A DNA stretch of 64,000 bases from Thiosocius sp942490985 (lineage in GTDB: Bacteria; Pseudomonadota; Gammaproteobacteria; Chromatiales; Chromatiaceae): the NCBI GenBank assembly GCA_942490985.1, contig CALNYW010000001.1:248001-312000 (forward strand). The letters are read 5' to 3'. The notes beneath the pieces were generated by a model. The model made no database searches, was not told the origin of the DNA, and saw only the letters and a list, made by a program, of their open reading frames with translations. This document shows positions 6,686 through 16,154 of the stretch, piece after piece (within the stretch, counting starts at the first letter, position 1; each line of letters starts with the position of its first letter). The translations under genes were made by a program, and so were the position numbers.

Positions 6686-8335
6686 ATGGCTAAATGCATT
6701 TTTATTACGGGCGGCGTTGTATCGTCGCTTGGCAAAGGCATCGCCTCTGCCTCCCTTGGTGCTTTGCTTGAGGCGCGTGGCCTGTCGGTCACGATGATCA
6801 AGCTCGACCCCTACATCAACGTCGACCCCGGAACCATGAGTCCGTTTCAGCACGGAGAGGTTTTTGTTACCGATGACGGCGCAGAAACCGATCTCGATCT
6901 GGGCCACTACGAGCGATTTATCCGCACGACGATGGGGCGCAACAACAACTTCACGACCGGTCAGATTTACGAAAACGTGATTCGTAAAGAGCGCCGTGGT
7001 GATTACCTCGGCGGCACCGTGCAGGTCATTCCGCACATCACCAACGAGATCAAGGACTGCATCGCGCTGGGCTCTGGTGACGCCGATGTCGCGCTGGTAG
7101 AGATTGGCGGAACGGTCGGTGATATCGAGTCGTTACCGTTTCTCGAGGCGATCCGCCAAATGGGCGTCGAGATGGGGCGCGAAAACGTCCTTTACATGCA
7201 TCTCACGCTGGTGCCGTACATACCGACCTCCGGCGAGGTCAAAACCAAGCCTACGCAGCATTCCGTTAAAGAACTGCGCTCGATCGGCATCCAACCCGAC
7301 GTCTTGCTGTGCCGGGCTGACCGGCCGGTGCCGGACGGGGAACGTCGCAAGATTGCGTTGTTTACCAATGTGCCGGAGAAGGCGGTCATCTCGGCGATCG
7401 ATGCGGACAGTATTTACCGCATACCGCTGATGCTGCATGCACAGGCGCTCGATGAAATCGTGGTCGATCAGCTGCGTCTGGATGTGCCGCCGGCCGACTT
7501 GAGTGAATGGCAGGCGGTTGTCGATGGCCTGGATGGCGCGACGGGCGAGGTGGATATCGCGATGGTCGGCAAGTACGTCGACCTTACCGAATCCTATAAG
7601 TCGCTCAACGAGGCGTTGATACATGCGGGCATAAAGACCGCCAAGAAAGTGAATATTCATTATGTCGACTCTGAGGAAATAGAGACGGCGGGTCCTGGCG
7701 TTTTACGCGGTATGGACGCGGTGTTGGTGCCGGGAGGGTTTGGCCAGCGGGGTGTCGAGGGCAAGATCGCCGCCGCGGGCTATGCCCGGGAAAATGGTGT
7801 GCCATACCTTGGGATCTGTCTCGGCATGCAGGTAGCGGTAATCGAGTTTGCGCGCAGCGTGGCCGGTCTGGAGGCGGCGCACAGCACCGAGTTCGATACG
7901 TCGACGCGTTACCCTGTCATTGCGCTGATTACCGAGTGGCTGAACTCGGACGGCTCTGTCGAGCAGCGCGGCAAAGATTCTGATCTCGGCGGCACGATGC
8001 GTCTTGGTGCACAACAGTGCAAGCTCGCCAAGTCGACGATTTCCCGCAGGCTCTATGCAAAAGATGTCATCAGCGAGCGGCATCGGCATCGTTATGAATT
8101 CAACAACGGTTATCGCCAGGAGCTCGAAGACGTTGGCATGAAGGTGGCCGGCACTTCAATCGACGGCCGGTTGGTCGAGATGATCGAGATCCCCAAGCAT
8201 CCGTGGTTCGTCTGCTGCCAGTTTCATCCGGAGTTCACGTCAACGCCGCGTTACGGTCATCCTTTGTTTCAAGGCTTTATCGAGGCCGCAATCGCCCATC
8301 GCCATAAGCAGGTCGAAGAGGCCGCTACCGCATGA
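6686..8335 (+). CDS. pyrG: CTP synthase
   Basis: Makes CTP from UTP, ATP and glutamine. The 549-residue protein has the N-terminal synthase domain (FITGGVVSSLGKG at 7-19, DPYINVDPGTMSPFQHGE near 40-58) and a C-terminal class I glutamine amidotransferase with the nucleophile Cys in GICLGMQ (near 380) and the His-Glu pair in QFHPEF (near 515). Length matches the E. coli enzyme. Its stop overlaps the kdsA start (ATGA), beginning the pyrG-kdsA-eno-ftsB-ispD run. Confidence 0.98.
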   Translation: MAKCIFITGGVVSSLGKGIASASLGALLEARGLSVTMIKLDPYINVDPGTMSPFQHGEVFVTDDGAETDLDLGHYERFIRTTMGRNNNFTTGQIYENVIRKERRGDYLGGTVQVIPHITNEIKDCIALGSGDADVALVEIGGTVGDIESLPFLEAIRQMGVEMGRENVLYMHLTLVPYIPTSGEVKTKPTQHSVKELRSIGIQPDVLLCRADRPVPDGERRKIALFTNVPEKAVISAIDADSIYRIPLMLHAQALDEIVVDQLRLDVPPADLSEWQAVVDGLDGATGEVDIAMVGKYVDLTESYKSLNEALIHAGIKTAKKVNIHYVDSEEIETAGPGVLRGMDAVLVPGGFGQRGVEGKIAAAGYARENGVPYLGICLGMQVAVIEFARSVAGLEAAHSTEFDTSTRYPVIALITEWLNSDGSVEQRGKDSDLGGTMRLGAQQCKLAKSTISRRLYAKDVISERHRHRYEFNNGYRQELEDVGMKVAGTSIDGRLVEMIEIPKHPWFVCCQFHPEFTSTPRYGHPLFQGFIEAAIAHRHKQVEEAATA

Positions 8336-9165
8336 AGCTGTGTGACTTCGAGGTCGGTCTCGATAAACCATTTTTTCTGATTGCGGGTACCTGCGTGATC
8401 GAGAGTGAGGCCTCCGCATTGGCGGTTGCCGCCGAGATCAAGGCGATCACATCGGCATTGGGCATACCGTTCATCTACAAGTCGTCGTTTGACAAGGCCA
8501 ATCGATCGTCGCATGACAGTCCGAGGGGGCCGGGGCTTGAAGAGGGTCTGCGGATCCTGGAGCGGGTCAAGACAGAGCTAGATCTACCGGTGCTGACGGA
8601 TGTCCACGAGGACACACCGCTCGATGAGGTGGCTGCCGTCGTCGACGTGTTGCAGACCCCGGCTTTTCTGTGTCGCCAGACCAACTTCATTCAAAACGTC
8701 GCGCGTGCCGGGAGGCCCGTCAACGTCAAGAAAGGTCAGTTTCTAGCGCCCTGGGATATGGCCAATGTCGTTGAAAAGGCAAGGGCAACGGGTAACGAGC
8801 AGATCATGGTGTGCGAGCGCGGCGTGTCGTTTGGCTACAACACGCTGGTCTCTGATATGCGCGGCCTTGCCGTGATGCGTGACACCGGCTGCCCGGTGGT
8901 ATTCGACGCAACCCACTCCGTACAGCAGCCGGGTGGCTTGGGTAGCAAATCCGGCGGTCAGCGTGAACATGTCCCAGTTCTTGCGCGCGCGGCAGTTGCA
9001 TCAGGCATCGCCGGCCTGTTCATGGAGACACACCCCGATCCCGAGAACGCATTGTCGGATGGGCCGAATTCCTGGCCGCTCGATCGACTCAGCGAACTGC
9101 TCGATGTGTTGGTGACGATCGACCGCGCAGTGAAAGCCAAAGGATTCATCGAAACAGATTTATAA
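8332..9165 (+). CDS. kdsA: 2-dehydro-3-deoxyphosphooctonate aldolase (KDO-8-phosphate synthase)
   Basis: Condenses phosphoenolpyruvate with arabinose 5-phosphate to KDO-8-phosphate for lipopolysaccharide inner core. The 277-residue TIM barrel has the family stretches LIAGTCVIESE near 17, KSSFDKANRSS near 50, LTDVHED near 95, CRQTNFI near 115 and FDATHSVQQPGG near 188. Start overlaps the pyrG stop by four bases. Confidence 0.97.
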   Translation: MKLCDFEVGLDKPFFLIAGTCVIESEASALAVAAEIKAITSALGIPFIYKSSFDKANRSSHDSPRGPGLEEGLRILERVKTELDLPVLTDVHEDTPLDEVAAVVDVLQTPAFLCRQTNFIQNVARAGRPVNVKKGQFLAPWDMANVVEKARATGNEQIMVCERGVSFGYNTLVSDMRGLAVMRDTGCPVVFDATHSVQQPGGLGSKSGGQREHVPVLARAAVASGIAGLFMETHPDPENALSDGPNSWPLDRLSELLDVLVTIDRAVKAKGFIETDL

Positions 9166-9194
9166 CCGGGGACAACAGGTTTCCCTTGTAACGG

Positions 9195-9223
9195 GGTCGG
9201 AGTCTGCATCGCAAGCTCCGACC
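9195..9223 (+). other. stem-loop in the kdsA-eno spacer
   Basis: GGTCGGAG (9195-9202) and CTCCGACC (9216-9223) form a perfect eight-base stem with a 13-base loop, 38 bases before the eno ATG. No T-run follows, so it is more likely a processing or mRNA-stability element than a terminator. Confidence 0.35.
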
Positions 9224-9261
9224 TCTGTGGTTAGGACTTTTGGAATACTCAGGAGAGAAGC

Positions 9262-10539
9262 ATGTCCGAGATCATCGATATACGAGCGCGCGAGATTCTG
9301 GACTCGCGTGGCAATCCAACCGTTGAGGCCGATGTGCTGACCCACGACGGGGCTATCGGCCGCGCGGTGGCCCCTTCCGGGGCATCGACCGGATCACGTG
9401 AGGCACTGGAGTTGCGTGATGGCGACAAGGCACGGTTCCTCGGTAAAGGCGTCCTGAAGGCGGTTGGGCATGTCAACGGTGAGATCCGTGATGCGCTGCT
9501 GGGCCAGGATGCCGCCGGCCAGTCTGCGATCGATCAGCGTCTGATTGACCTGGATGGTACCGAGAACAAGTCGCGGCTTGGCGCAAACGCCATGCTTGCG
9601 GTGTCGCTGGCTGCTGCGCATGCGTCTGCCCAGGAGCGTGCAATGCCGCTTTATCAATCGCTCGGCCAGGGCAACTACAAGATGCCGGTACCCATGATGA
9701 ATATTATCAATGGTGGCGAACATGCGGATAACAGCGTCGATTTGCAGGAGTTCATGATTCTGCCCGTCGCGGCGGGATCGATTCGTGAGGCGGTGCGTTA
9801 CGGTGCGGAAGTGTTTCATGCACTGAAGTCCGTGCTCGGCGGTCGTTCGTTGGCTACCACCGTCGGTGACGAAGGGGGATTTGCCCCCGACCTGGGCTCC
9901 AACGAAGAGGCGATTGAGGTCATCCTGGAGGCGATCCACAAGGCCGGCTTCAAGCCAGGCGAGGATATCTACCTCGGTCTGGATGTCGCGAGCTCGGAAT
10001 TTTACCAGGACGGCCAGTACGTGCTGGCGTCTGAAGGCAAGTCATTCGATGCGGCCGGGTTTGCCGACTTCCTGGGTGCCTGGGTCGATCAGTACCCGAT
10101 CATCTCGATCGAAGACGGCATGGATGAGGGGGACTGGGACGGTTGGAAGCTTCTGACCGACAAGCTCGGCAAGCGCGTCCAGTTGGTCGGTGATGACCTG
10201 TTCGTCACCAATACCAAGATTCTCCAGCAAGGTATCGATAAAGGGATTGCGAATTCGATCCTGATCAAGTTCAACCAGATCGGAACCTTGTCCGAAACGC
10301 TCCAGGCAATCGACATGGCCCATAAGGCCGGTTATAGCGCGGTCATCTCCCATCGCTCGGGCGAGACCGAAGACACCACGATCGCGGATCTCGCGGTAGC
10401 AACGGCGACCGGACAAATCAAAACCGGTTCGTTGTCGCGCTCGGACCGGGTAGCGAAGTACAACCAGCTGATGCGGATCGAGGAGCAGTTGGGCGCCGAT
10501 GCGGAGTACGCCGGTAAAAGTGCCTTTCCCTGCTTCTAA
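9262..10539 (+). CDS. eno: enolase
   Basis: Interconverts 2-phosphoglycerate and phosphoenolpyruvate in glycolysis. The 425-residue protein begins MSEIIDIRAREILDSRGNPT, has SGASTGSREALELRDGD near 40-56, GDEGGFAP near 205 with the catalytic Glu, the metal ligand region in SIEDGMDE near 290, and the enolase signature with SHRSGETEDT near 370. An AGGAGAG site precedes the ATG by 8-10 bases. Confidence 0.98.
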   Translation: MSEIIDIRAREILDSRGNPTVEADVLTHDGAIGRAVAPSGASTGSREALELRDGDKARFLGKGVLKAVGHVNGEIRDALLGQDAAGQSAIDQRLIDLDGTENKSRLGANAMLAVSLAAAHASAQERAMPLYQSLGQGNYKMPVPMMNIINGGEHADNSVDLQEFMILPVAAGSIREAVRYGAEVFHALKSVLGGRSLATTVGDEGGFAPDLGSNEEAIEVILEAIHKAGFKPGEDIYLGLDVASSEFYQDGQYVLASEGKSFDAAGFADFLGAWVDQYPIISIEDGMDEGDWDGWKLLTDKLGKRVQLVGDDLFVTNTKILQQGIDKGIANSILIKFNQIGTLSETLQAIDMAHKAGYSAVISHRSGETEDTTIADLAVATATGQIKTGSLSRSDRVAKYNQLMRIEEQLGADAEYAGKSAFPCF

Positions 10540-10557
10540 CGGCCACTTGGCTGCACC

Positions 10558-10860
10558 GTGAGCTGGAGGCTGCAGCTGATCTTTGCGCTGCTGCTGGTGG
10601 TGCTGCTGGCGCTGCAATTCCGCCTTTGGGTTGGCGAAGGCAGCTTGGCCGAGGTCAGCACGCTCAAACGACAGCTTGCCACTCAGCGCGATGCGCTGAG
10701 CGATTTGCAGGAGCGCAACGCCACGTTGCAGGCGGAAGTCGACGATCTCAAGCAAGGCGTCGCCGCCATCGAGGCGCGTGCACGAAGTGAACTCGGGCTT
10801 ATTCGCGAAGGGGAGACCTACTTCCAGCTGTTAGAACCTGAAAATAACGCCGATGAGTGA
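10558..10860 (+). CDS. ftsB: cell division protein FtsB
   Basis: Divisome subunit that links FtsL and FtsQ. The 100-residue protein has a short cytoplasmic end, one membrane helix at about 5-24 and a leucine-zipper-like coiled coil from about 30 to 75, followed by the conserved ARSELGLIREGETYFQ segment. Start is GTG, 18 bases after eno. The end overlaps ispD by eight bases. Gene order eno-ftsB-ispD is the usual gammaproteobacterial one. Confidence 0.93.
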   Translation: MSWRLQLIFALLLVVLLALQFRLWVGEGSLAEVSTLKRQLATQRDALSDLQERNATLQAEVDDLKQGVAAIEARARSELGLIREGETYFQLLEPENNADE

Positions 10861-11572
10861 GCCTATGCGTTGGGCCATTGTTCCCGCCGCCGGTATCGGT
10901 AAGCGCATGGCAAGCCAGATACCGAAGCAGTATCTGTCGCTCAACGAGCGCGCCGTAATCGATCACACAATAGAACGGTTGTTGTTGCACCCGGCCATCG
11001 ACGGCGTCTATGTGGCAGTGGCCGATGATGATGCCCGCTGGGCTGCCACAGAGTTTGCCGGGCATCCGGACCTGGTATCGGTTGCTGGCGGTGCAGAACG
11101 TTGTTTTTCTGTGTTAAACGCCCTAGAAAGGCTGCAGCAAAGGGCTGATCCGGATGACTGGGTGCTGGTGCATGACGCAGCGCGACCCTGCGTGCGGCGC
11201 GAGGATATCGACCGGTTGATTACCCGTGTCAGCGATCACGCGGTTGGCGGCTTGTTGGGTCTGCCGGTTAACGACACGATGAAGCGGACCAATGCGGCGG
11301 GCAGCATCGAATCGACAGTCGAACGCAAAAACCTCTGGCACGCCTACACACCGCAGATGTTCCGCATTGGCTTGTTAGGCGCAGCGCTGCGAGAAGCCCT
11401 GGCGGCGGGGTTTCTGGTCACTGACGAGGCCAGTGCGATCGAGTTTGCCGGCCACAAGCCGGTGATGGTGGAAGGGCACGCCGATAATCTGAAGATCACC
11501 CGCCCAAGCGATCTGGCGCTCGCCAGCTATTTTCTGGCCCAACAAGCGGGCGAGGCCGCGCGCCTATCCTAG
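10853..11572 (+). CDS. ispD: 2-C-methyl-D-erythritol 4-phosphate cytidylyltransferase
   Basis: Adds CMP to MEP in the MEP isoprenoid pathway. The 239-residue protein has the nucleotide-binding PAAGIGKRM at 10-18, a conserved LVHDAARPCV near 105 and a TPQMFR near 165. The ATG overlaps the ftsB stop region; a second ATG four codons later is also possible. It converges with a minus-strand TatD hydrolase, with a nine-base overlap of the 3' ends. Confidence 0.96.
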   Translation: MSEPMRWAIVPAAGIGKRMASQIPKQYLSLNERAVIDHTIERLLLHPAIDGVYVAVADDDARWAATEFAGHPDLVSVAGGAERCFSVLNALERLQQRADPDDWVLVHDAARPCVRREDIDRLITRVSDHAVGGLLGLPVNDTMKRTNAAGSIESTVERKNLWHAYTPQMFRIGLLGAALREALAAGFLVTDEASAIEFAGHKPVMVEGHADNLKITRPSDLALASYFLAQQAGEAARLS

Positions 11573-12328
11573 CCCCAAAATCGTGAACGCATTCTGTGTT
11601 GTCACGTCAGCAAGCGTTTCGGCATCGGTTTGCCTAACCGCTGCCAGTGCAGACAACACTTCAGGCAGATAGGCGGGGCTGTTGCGTTGGTAGCGGTGCG
11701 ATGCCACGGTCATGTCTGGCGCATCGGTTTCCAAAACGATCGCTTCAGCCGGAAGTGCCGCGGCGAGTCGTCGCAGATGCGTCGAGCGTTCGTACGTCAA
11801 CATACCGCCGAAGCCAAGTCGGAAACCGAGCTGTAGGTATTGCTCGGCCTGTTGCTGACTGCCGTTGAAGGCGTGGCAAAAACCACCCGGCAAGCGGTAG
11901 CGTTTCAACGTTGCAAGCATCGTGTCATGGGCTTTTCGGACATGCAGCACCACGGGTAAGCCAAACGTCTCGGCAACAACCAACTGTTCTTCCAAGAGAC
12001 GTTGTTGCTTGTCACGGTCCAAGGATCTGATCTGCCAGTCCAAGCCGATCTCACCGATAGCGATCGGACGCCACGTCTCAACGCCCTGGCTCAGGGCATC
12101 GACATCTTCGACGCCGTGCGCCGCAAGGAATACCGGGTGAAGGCCCAAAGCCAGGTGGAGGTTGTTGTCGGTGGCGCAAAACGCGGCGAGTTCAGACCAT
12201 GTGCGACGTTCGACACCGGGCACTAGGATATCCTGGACGCCCTGGCTGCGCGCGCTGGCCAGGACGGTATCGCGGTCGTTGGCGAACGCCTCGAGATCGA
12301 GATGGCAGTGGGTATCAAATAGCTGCAT
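11564..12328 (-). CDS. TatD-family metal-dependent hydrolase
   Basis: A 254-residue amidohydrolase-fold deoxyribonuclease of the TatD/YjjV/YcfH family. Metal-binding HCHLD occurs at residues 7-11, a conserved GEIGLDW with the bridging Glu near 92, LHVRKAHD near 128, and LETDAPD near 200 with the metal-binding Asp. The ATG at 12328 was preferred over a GTG one codon upstream. The gene is inserted in reverse between ispD and ispF, which are often adjacent. Confidence 0.9.
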   Translation of the reverse strand: MQLFDTHCHLDLEAFANDRDTVLASARSQGVQDILVPGVERRTWSELAAFCATDNNLHLALGLHPVFLAAHGVEDVDALSQGVETWRPIAIGEIGLDWQIRSLDRDKQQRLLEEQLVVAETFGLPVVLHVRKAHDTMLATLKRYRLPGGFCHAFNGSQQQAEQYLQLGFRLGFGGMLTYERSTHLRRLAAALPAEAIVLETDAPDMTVASHRYQRNSPAYLPEVLSALAAVRQTDAETLADVTTQNAFTILGLG

Positions 12329-12429
12329 CACAGGCAGTTTAGCGTCTCCAGCGGCCGACCAAGAACAGCGGAAAGCGCGTCTTACGCAATGCTAAACTTT
12401 GCCGACCGAAATTCACACAGGGCAATATC

Positions 12430-12903
12430 ATGCGGATCGGGCACGGTTATGACGCGCACCGCTTTGGCGAAGGTGATCACGTCGTGATCGGCGGTGTGCG
12501 CATTGCCCATGATCATGGACTGGAGGCCCATTCGGACGGCGATGTGCTGATTCACGCAATCTGTGACGCGCTGCTCGGAGCGGCGGCGCTCGGCGATATC
12601 GGTCGGCATTTTCCGGACTCGGAGGCGCAATATGCCGGTATCGATAGCCGGGTCTTGTTGCGCCGTGTGCGTGAGGCGTTAACGGCACAGGGGCTGCGCG
12701 CCGTGAACGTCGATTGCACCTTGATCGCCCAGGCGCCGAGGTTTGGCCCCCATATCGAAGCGATGTGCGCAAACCTGACACAGGATATCGGTGTTTCACC
12801 GGGCGCCGTCAACGTCAAGGCAACGACGACGGAACGAATGGGCTTTACCGGCCGTGGCGAGGGGATAGCGGCACACGCCGTCGCATTACTCAACGATATC
12901 TGA
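12430..12903 (+). CDS. ispF: 2-C-methyl-D-erythritol 2,4-cyclodiphosphate synthase
   Basis: Forms the cyclic diphosphate of the MEP pathway. The 157-residue protein begins MRIGHGYDAHRF with the zinc ligands Asp8 and His10, has HSDGDVLIHAICDALLGA near 34-51 (third zinc ligand) and TTERMGFTGRGEG near 130. Its stop overlaps the truD start (TGATG). Confidence 0.97.
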   Translation: MRIGHGYDAHRFGEGDHVVIGGVRIAHDHGLEAHSDGDVLIHAICDALLGAAALGDIGRHFPDSEAQYAGIDSRVLLRRVREALTAQGLRAVNVDCTLIAQAPRFGPHIEAMCANLTQDIGVSPGAVNVKATTTERMGFTGRGEGIAAHAVALLNDI

Positions 12904-13964
12904 TGGCCGTCGAGGTTCCAGAGGGTGACCCGACCCTCAAGCTGCCCTACGCCTATGGCGGCCCGCTGTTGCACGGTCGCTTGCGGGTCGAACCCGAAGA
13001 TTTCTGCGTTGACGAGATCTTGGGCTACAGCGCGTCGGGTCGCGGTGAACATGTTCTCTTGACGGTCCGCAAACGCCAGCGCAACACCCACGACGTGGCT
13101 CGCCTGATTGCGAAACACGCGGGGGTTGCGCAGGTCGCTATTGGGTACGCCGGCCTGAAGGATCGGAATGCCCTGACGCTGCAGCACTTTAGCGTGCAAC
13201 TTCCGGGACGCGAAGCGCCTGACTGGGCAGAGCTCGATGATGAAGGTATCGAGGTGCTGGCGGCTCAGCGACATGATCGCAAGGTACGGCGTGGCCGGCT
13301 GCGCGGTAACCGTTTCGAAATTTTGGTTCGCGATTGGTCCGGCGATCAGTCGAGCGCCGATCAGCTTTTGCATCGCATCAGCGGAGCTGGTGTGCCGAAT
13401 TATTTTGGTGCACAACGGTTTGGCCGCAACGGCAACAACCTGGTTCGGGTCGATGCGCTGTTTCGCCAAACAGGCAGGCGACCGGGTCGCGAACAGCGCG
13501 GCTTGTTGTTGTCGGCGGCGCGAGCCCATCTTTTTAACCAGGTCCTGGCCGATCGCGTCACTGATACAAGTTGGTGTCGAGCGGTCGATGGTGACGTGAT
13601 GTTGTTGGCGGGCTCTGAACGCCAATTCGCGTTCGATGCGGCCGATGAGACAATCCCGCTGCGGGTTGCCGAACTGGATATCCATCCCAGCGGGCCGCTT
13701 TGTGGTCGGCGCAGTCGTGCCCTACGACCCTCCGGGCGCGTGGCTGAGGCAGAGCGCCAGGTGCTTGACCACTGGCAGCCCTGGATCGCAGGGCTGGAAC
13801 GCTTCGGTCTGGATGCCGATCGTCGATCACTGCGTCTCGCGGTCGAGGAATTGCAGTGGGACTGGTCTGCCGCGGGCCTTCGCCTGAATTTCAGGCTAAC
13901 CGCAGGTGCCTATGCGACAGCGGTTTTGCGTGAGTTGGTCGTTGAGCAAACGGGCGATGCTTAG
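12903..13964 (+). CDS. truD: tRNA pseudouridine(13) synthase TruD
   Basis: Isomerises uridine 13 of tRNA(Glu). The start is taken as ATG 12903 (MAVEVPEGDP), which overlaps the ispF stop; an upstream extension of the open frame runs inside ispF and is rejected. The 353-residue protein has EDFCVDEILGY near 30, the catalytic Asp in YAGLKDRNALTLQHFS near 82-97, and NYFGAQRFGRNGNNL near 165. It ends convergently with the Smr gene, overlapping by four bases. Confidence 0.94.
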   Translation: MAVEVPEGDPTLKLPYAYGGPLLHGRLRVEPEDFCVDEILGYSASGRGEHVLLTVRKRQRNTHDVARLIAKHAGVAQVAIGYAGLKDRNALTLQHFSVQLPGREAPDWAELDDEGIEVLAAQRHDRKVRRGRLRGNRFEILVRDWSGDQSSADQLLHRISGAGVPNYFGAQRFGRNGNNLVRVDALFRQTGRRPGREQRGLLLSAARAHLFNQVLADRVTDTSWCRAVDGDVMLLAGSERQFAFDAADETIPLRVAELDIHPSGPLCGRRSRALRPSGRVAEAERQVLDHWQPWIAGLERFGLDADRRSLRLAVEELQWDWSAAGLRLNFRLTAGAYATAVLRELVVEQTGDA

Positions 13965-14506
13965 GCTTCACGTCTGCGGGCGTATTTGCCGGACAACAAC
14001 ACGTAAACAGCACCGGTTCCGCCGTCCCATCGTGGTGCACTGACAAAGGCCAGGACCTCATCGCGTTGACGCAGCCACTGGTTGGTCTTTTGCTTCAGCA
14101 CGGGTTGTTGGCCGCCAGAACCTCGTCCCTTGCCGTGAATGATGCGCACGCACCGCCGATGTGCGGAGGTGCTCTGAGCGAGAAAACGTAGCAAGGCCGT
14201 GCGCGCCTCTCGCACTCTCAAGCCGTGTAAATCCAGCGTTGCCTGGGCATCGATCACACCGCGTTGTAGATCATGGAATACGCGGTTCTGGATTCCAGCT
14301 CGGCGAAACTCGAGGAAAGCGCCGGTTTCGATGGCCAGATCGGCTAATTGTTCGTCTTCTTCATCGCCAACCGGCAGGTTGAGTGGCTCCGGGCGCCGTT
14401 TCCGGCGAAACGGGTCGGGTCGTGACCGCTCGATCGGCTTGACGTCGCCCATCGCCGCGCGAAACGCGCCGTCATCATCATCGGGATTTTCGGGGTGGCC
14501 ACTCAT
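13961..14506 (-). CDS. Smr-domain protein, SmrA-like
   Basis: A 181-residue protein with an N-terminal acidic/basic linker (1-70) that includes the LEFRRAGIQ stretch seen in SmrA (YdaL), followed by a Smr domain at about 88-175 with LDLHGL, IIHGKGRGSGG and GGTGAVYVLL motifs. Smr domains are small nucleases acting on DNA or mRNA. The catalytic DLH and HGKG motifs are intact. Divergent from surE. Confidence 0.8.
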   Translation of the reverse strand: MSGHPENPDDDDGAFRAAMGDVKPIERSRPDPFRRKRRPEPLNLPVGDEEDEQLADLAIETGAFLEFRRAGIQNRVFHDLQRGVIDAQATLDLHGLRVREARTALLRFLAQSTSAHRRCVRIIHGKGRGSGGQQPVLKQKTNQWLRQRDEVLAFVSAPRWDGGTGAVYVLLSGKYARRREA

Positions 14507-14683
14507 GGTCAGATTGAAACGTCATTGCGTTGGCATGGCAAGCTGCATCACACCGCGAGCTGTCGCCATCCGCCATGGCCCCAGCCGTCCGTTCATCACG
14601 GGTGAGGCGCTGGGCTGTTTGCAGTATGATCGGCGCCCGTAATAGCGGCCAGCGGTGAAGGTCGGACGCCGTCGAATCCAAGC

Positions 14684-15436
14684 ATGCGAATTCTCCTCAG
14701 TAATGACGATGGTTACCAGGCGCCCGGTCTGGCTGCACTTCACGCCGCGTTGTCGGAAATCGCCGATACCGTTGTCGTGGCGCCCGATCGCGATCGCAGC
14801 GGGGCCAGCAATTCCCTTACCCTCGAGCAGCCGATTCGGGCACGAACCGTCGATAACGGCTTCGTGCGGGTCGAGGGAACGCCAACCGACTGCGTGCATC
14901 TCGCGATCACCGGACTGTTGGAACAAGAGCCCGACATGGTGGTGTCCGGCATCAATGCAGGCGCGAACATGGGCGATGACGTGCTCTATTCAGGCACCGT
15001 GGCAGCCGCTACCGAAGGCCGTTTCCTCGGCTATCCCGCGATCGCTGTGTCAATGGCGTCGTATGCCCCTCGCTATTTTGAGACCGCCGGGCGGGTTGCG
15101 GCCGAGCTTGTTGCCCGACTGCAAAAAACCCCAATTCCGACCGACTCGATTCTGAATGTGAATGTGCCGGATCTGCCTTACGACGAACTGCAGGGCATGC
15201 AGGCAACGCGTCTCGGGCATCGCCACAAGGCCGAGCCTGTGGTCAAGTCGGAGGACCCGCGTGGCCGGCCGATCTACTGGGTGGGACCTGCGGGTGCTGA
15301 ACAGGATGCCGGGCCCGGGACGGATTTTCATGCGGTGCGCAATGGCTTCGTCTCCGTCACCCCGCTGCAAGTCGATTTGACCCGCCACCGGGCATTGCCG
15401 GCGCTTGCCGCCTGGTTATCGGAGCCGGCGGAATGA
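14684..15436 (+). CDS. surE: 5'/3'-nucleotidase SurE
   Basis: Metal-dependent survival phosphatase that hydrolyses nucleoside monophosphates. The 250-residue protein begins MRILLSNDDGY, with the metal-binding Asp8-Asp9, then DRDRSGASNSLTL near 36-49, GTPTDCVHLAI near 65 and SGINAGANMGDDVLYSGTV near 86-104. The stop overlaps the pcm ATG (ATGA), in the usual surE-pcm-yqaA-nlpD-rpoS order. Confidence 0.97.
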   Translation: MRILLSNDDGYQAPGLAALHAALSEIADTVVVAPDRDRSGASNSLTLEQPIRARTVDNGFVRVEGTPTDCVHLAITGLLEQEPDMVVSGINAGANMGDDVLYSGTVAAATEGRFLGYPAIAVSMASYAPRYFETAGRVAAELVARLQKTPIPTDSILNVNVPDLPYDELQGMQATRLGHRHKAEPVVKSEDPRGRPIYWVGPAGAEQDAGPGTDFHAVRNGFVSVTPLQVDLTRHRALPALAAWLSEPAE

Positions 15437-16092
15437 GCTCGGGAAGCCTCGGTATCGGTATGACCTCTGAGCGCACGCGGGCACGCCTGGTGCAGCGGCT
15501 GCGTGAAGAGGGTATTCGCAGTCGGCGGGTGTTGGACAGCATCCGCAACACGCCGCGGCATCTGTTCGTCGACGAGGCGTTGGCAAGTCGCGCCTATGAG
15601 GACACGGCATTGCCGATTGGCAACGCGCAAACGATTTCACAACCCTATATCGTCGCGCGCATGACCGAAGTCCTGCTGGCCAACGGCCCGCTGGAGAACG
15701 TGCTCGAAATCGGCACAGGCTCGGGATATCAGACCGCCGTTCTGGCACCCCTGGTGCGGCGTGTTTACACGACCGAACGTATCCAGGCGCTGTTGGATCA
15801 GGCCCGCCGGCGTTTTCAGCGACTGCAGATACGCAACATTGTCACCAAGCATGCAGATGGCGGTTTGGGGTTGCCTGAATACGGCCCCTTTGATGGCATC
15901 ATCGTGACCGCCGCGCCGGAAGGCATCCCGCGCGCCCTGGTCGAACAGCTGCGCATCGGCGGACGTCTGGTTCTGCCGGTGGGTCACGAGGGGCAGCAGG
16001 CGCTGGTAGCGGTGGTCCGAACCGAGCACGGGCATTCACACGAGATGCTCGAACGTGTCAGTTTTGTGCCGTTGCTGAGCGGCGTCTGCTGA
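15433..16092 (+). CDS. pcm: protein-L-isoaspartate O-methyltransferase
   Basis: Repairs isoaspartyl residues using S-adenosylmethionine. The 219-residue protein has AQTISQPYIVARMTE near 60-74, the SAM motif LEIGTGSGYQTAVLA near 88-102, GLPEYGPFDGIIVTAA near 145-160 and a terminal FVPL. A second ATG (MTSERTRAR, residue 10) is an alternative start. Translationally coupled to surE. Confidence 0.96.
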   Translation: MSSGSLGIGMTSERTRARLVQRLREEGIRSRRVLDSIRNTPRHLFVDEALASRAYEDTALPIGNAQTISQPYIVARMTEVLLANGPLENVLEIGTGSGYQTAVLAPLVRRVYTTERIQALLDQARRRFQRLQIRNIVTKHADGGLGLPEYGPFDGIIVTAAPEGIPRALVEQLRIGGRLVLPVGHEGQQALVAVVRTEHGHSHEMLERVSFVPLLSGVC

Positions 16093-16154
16093 GCACAGAA
16101 CGTAACTTACGCCAGCCGTTCGCCACGCGCTTGGATTGAGCAAGGAACCGGATT

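Noticed and set aside
12552..13685. Long open frame (377 codons) on the minus strand across ispF and truD
   Set aside because: It is antisense to two clear genes with full motif sets; GC-rich coding DNA often leaves such shadow frames open.
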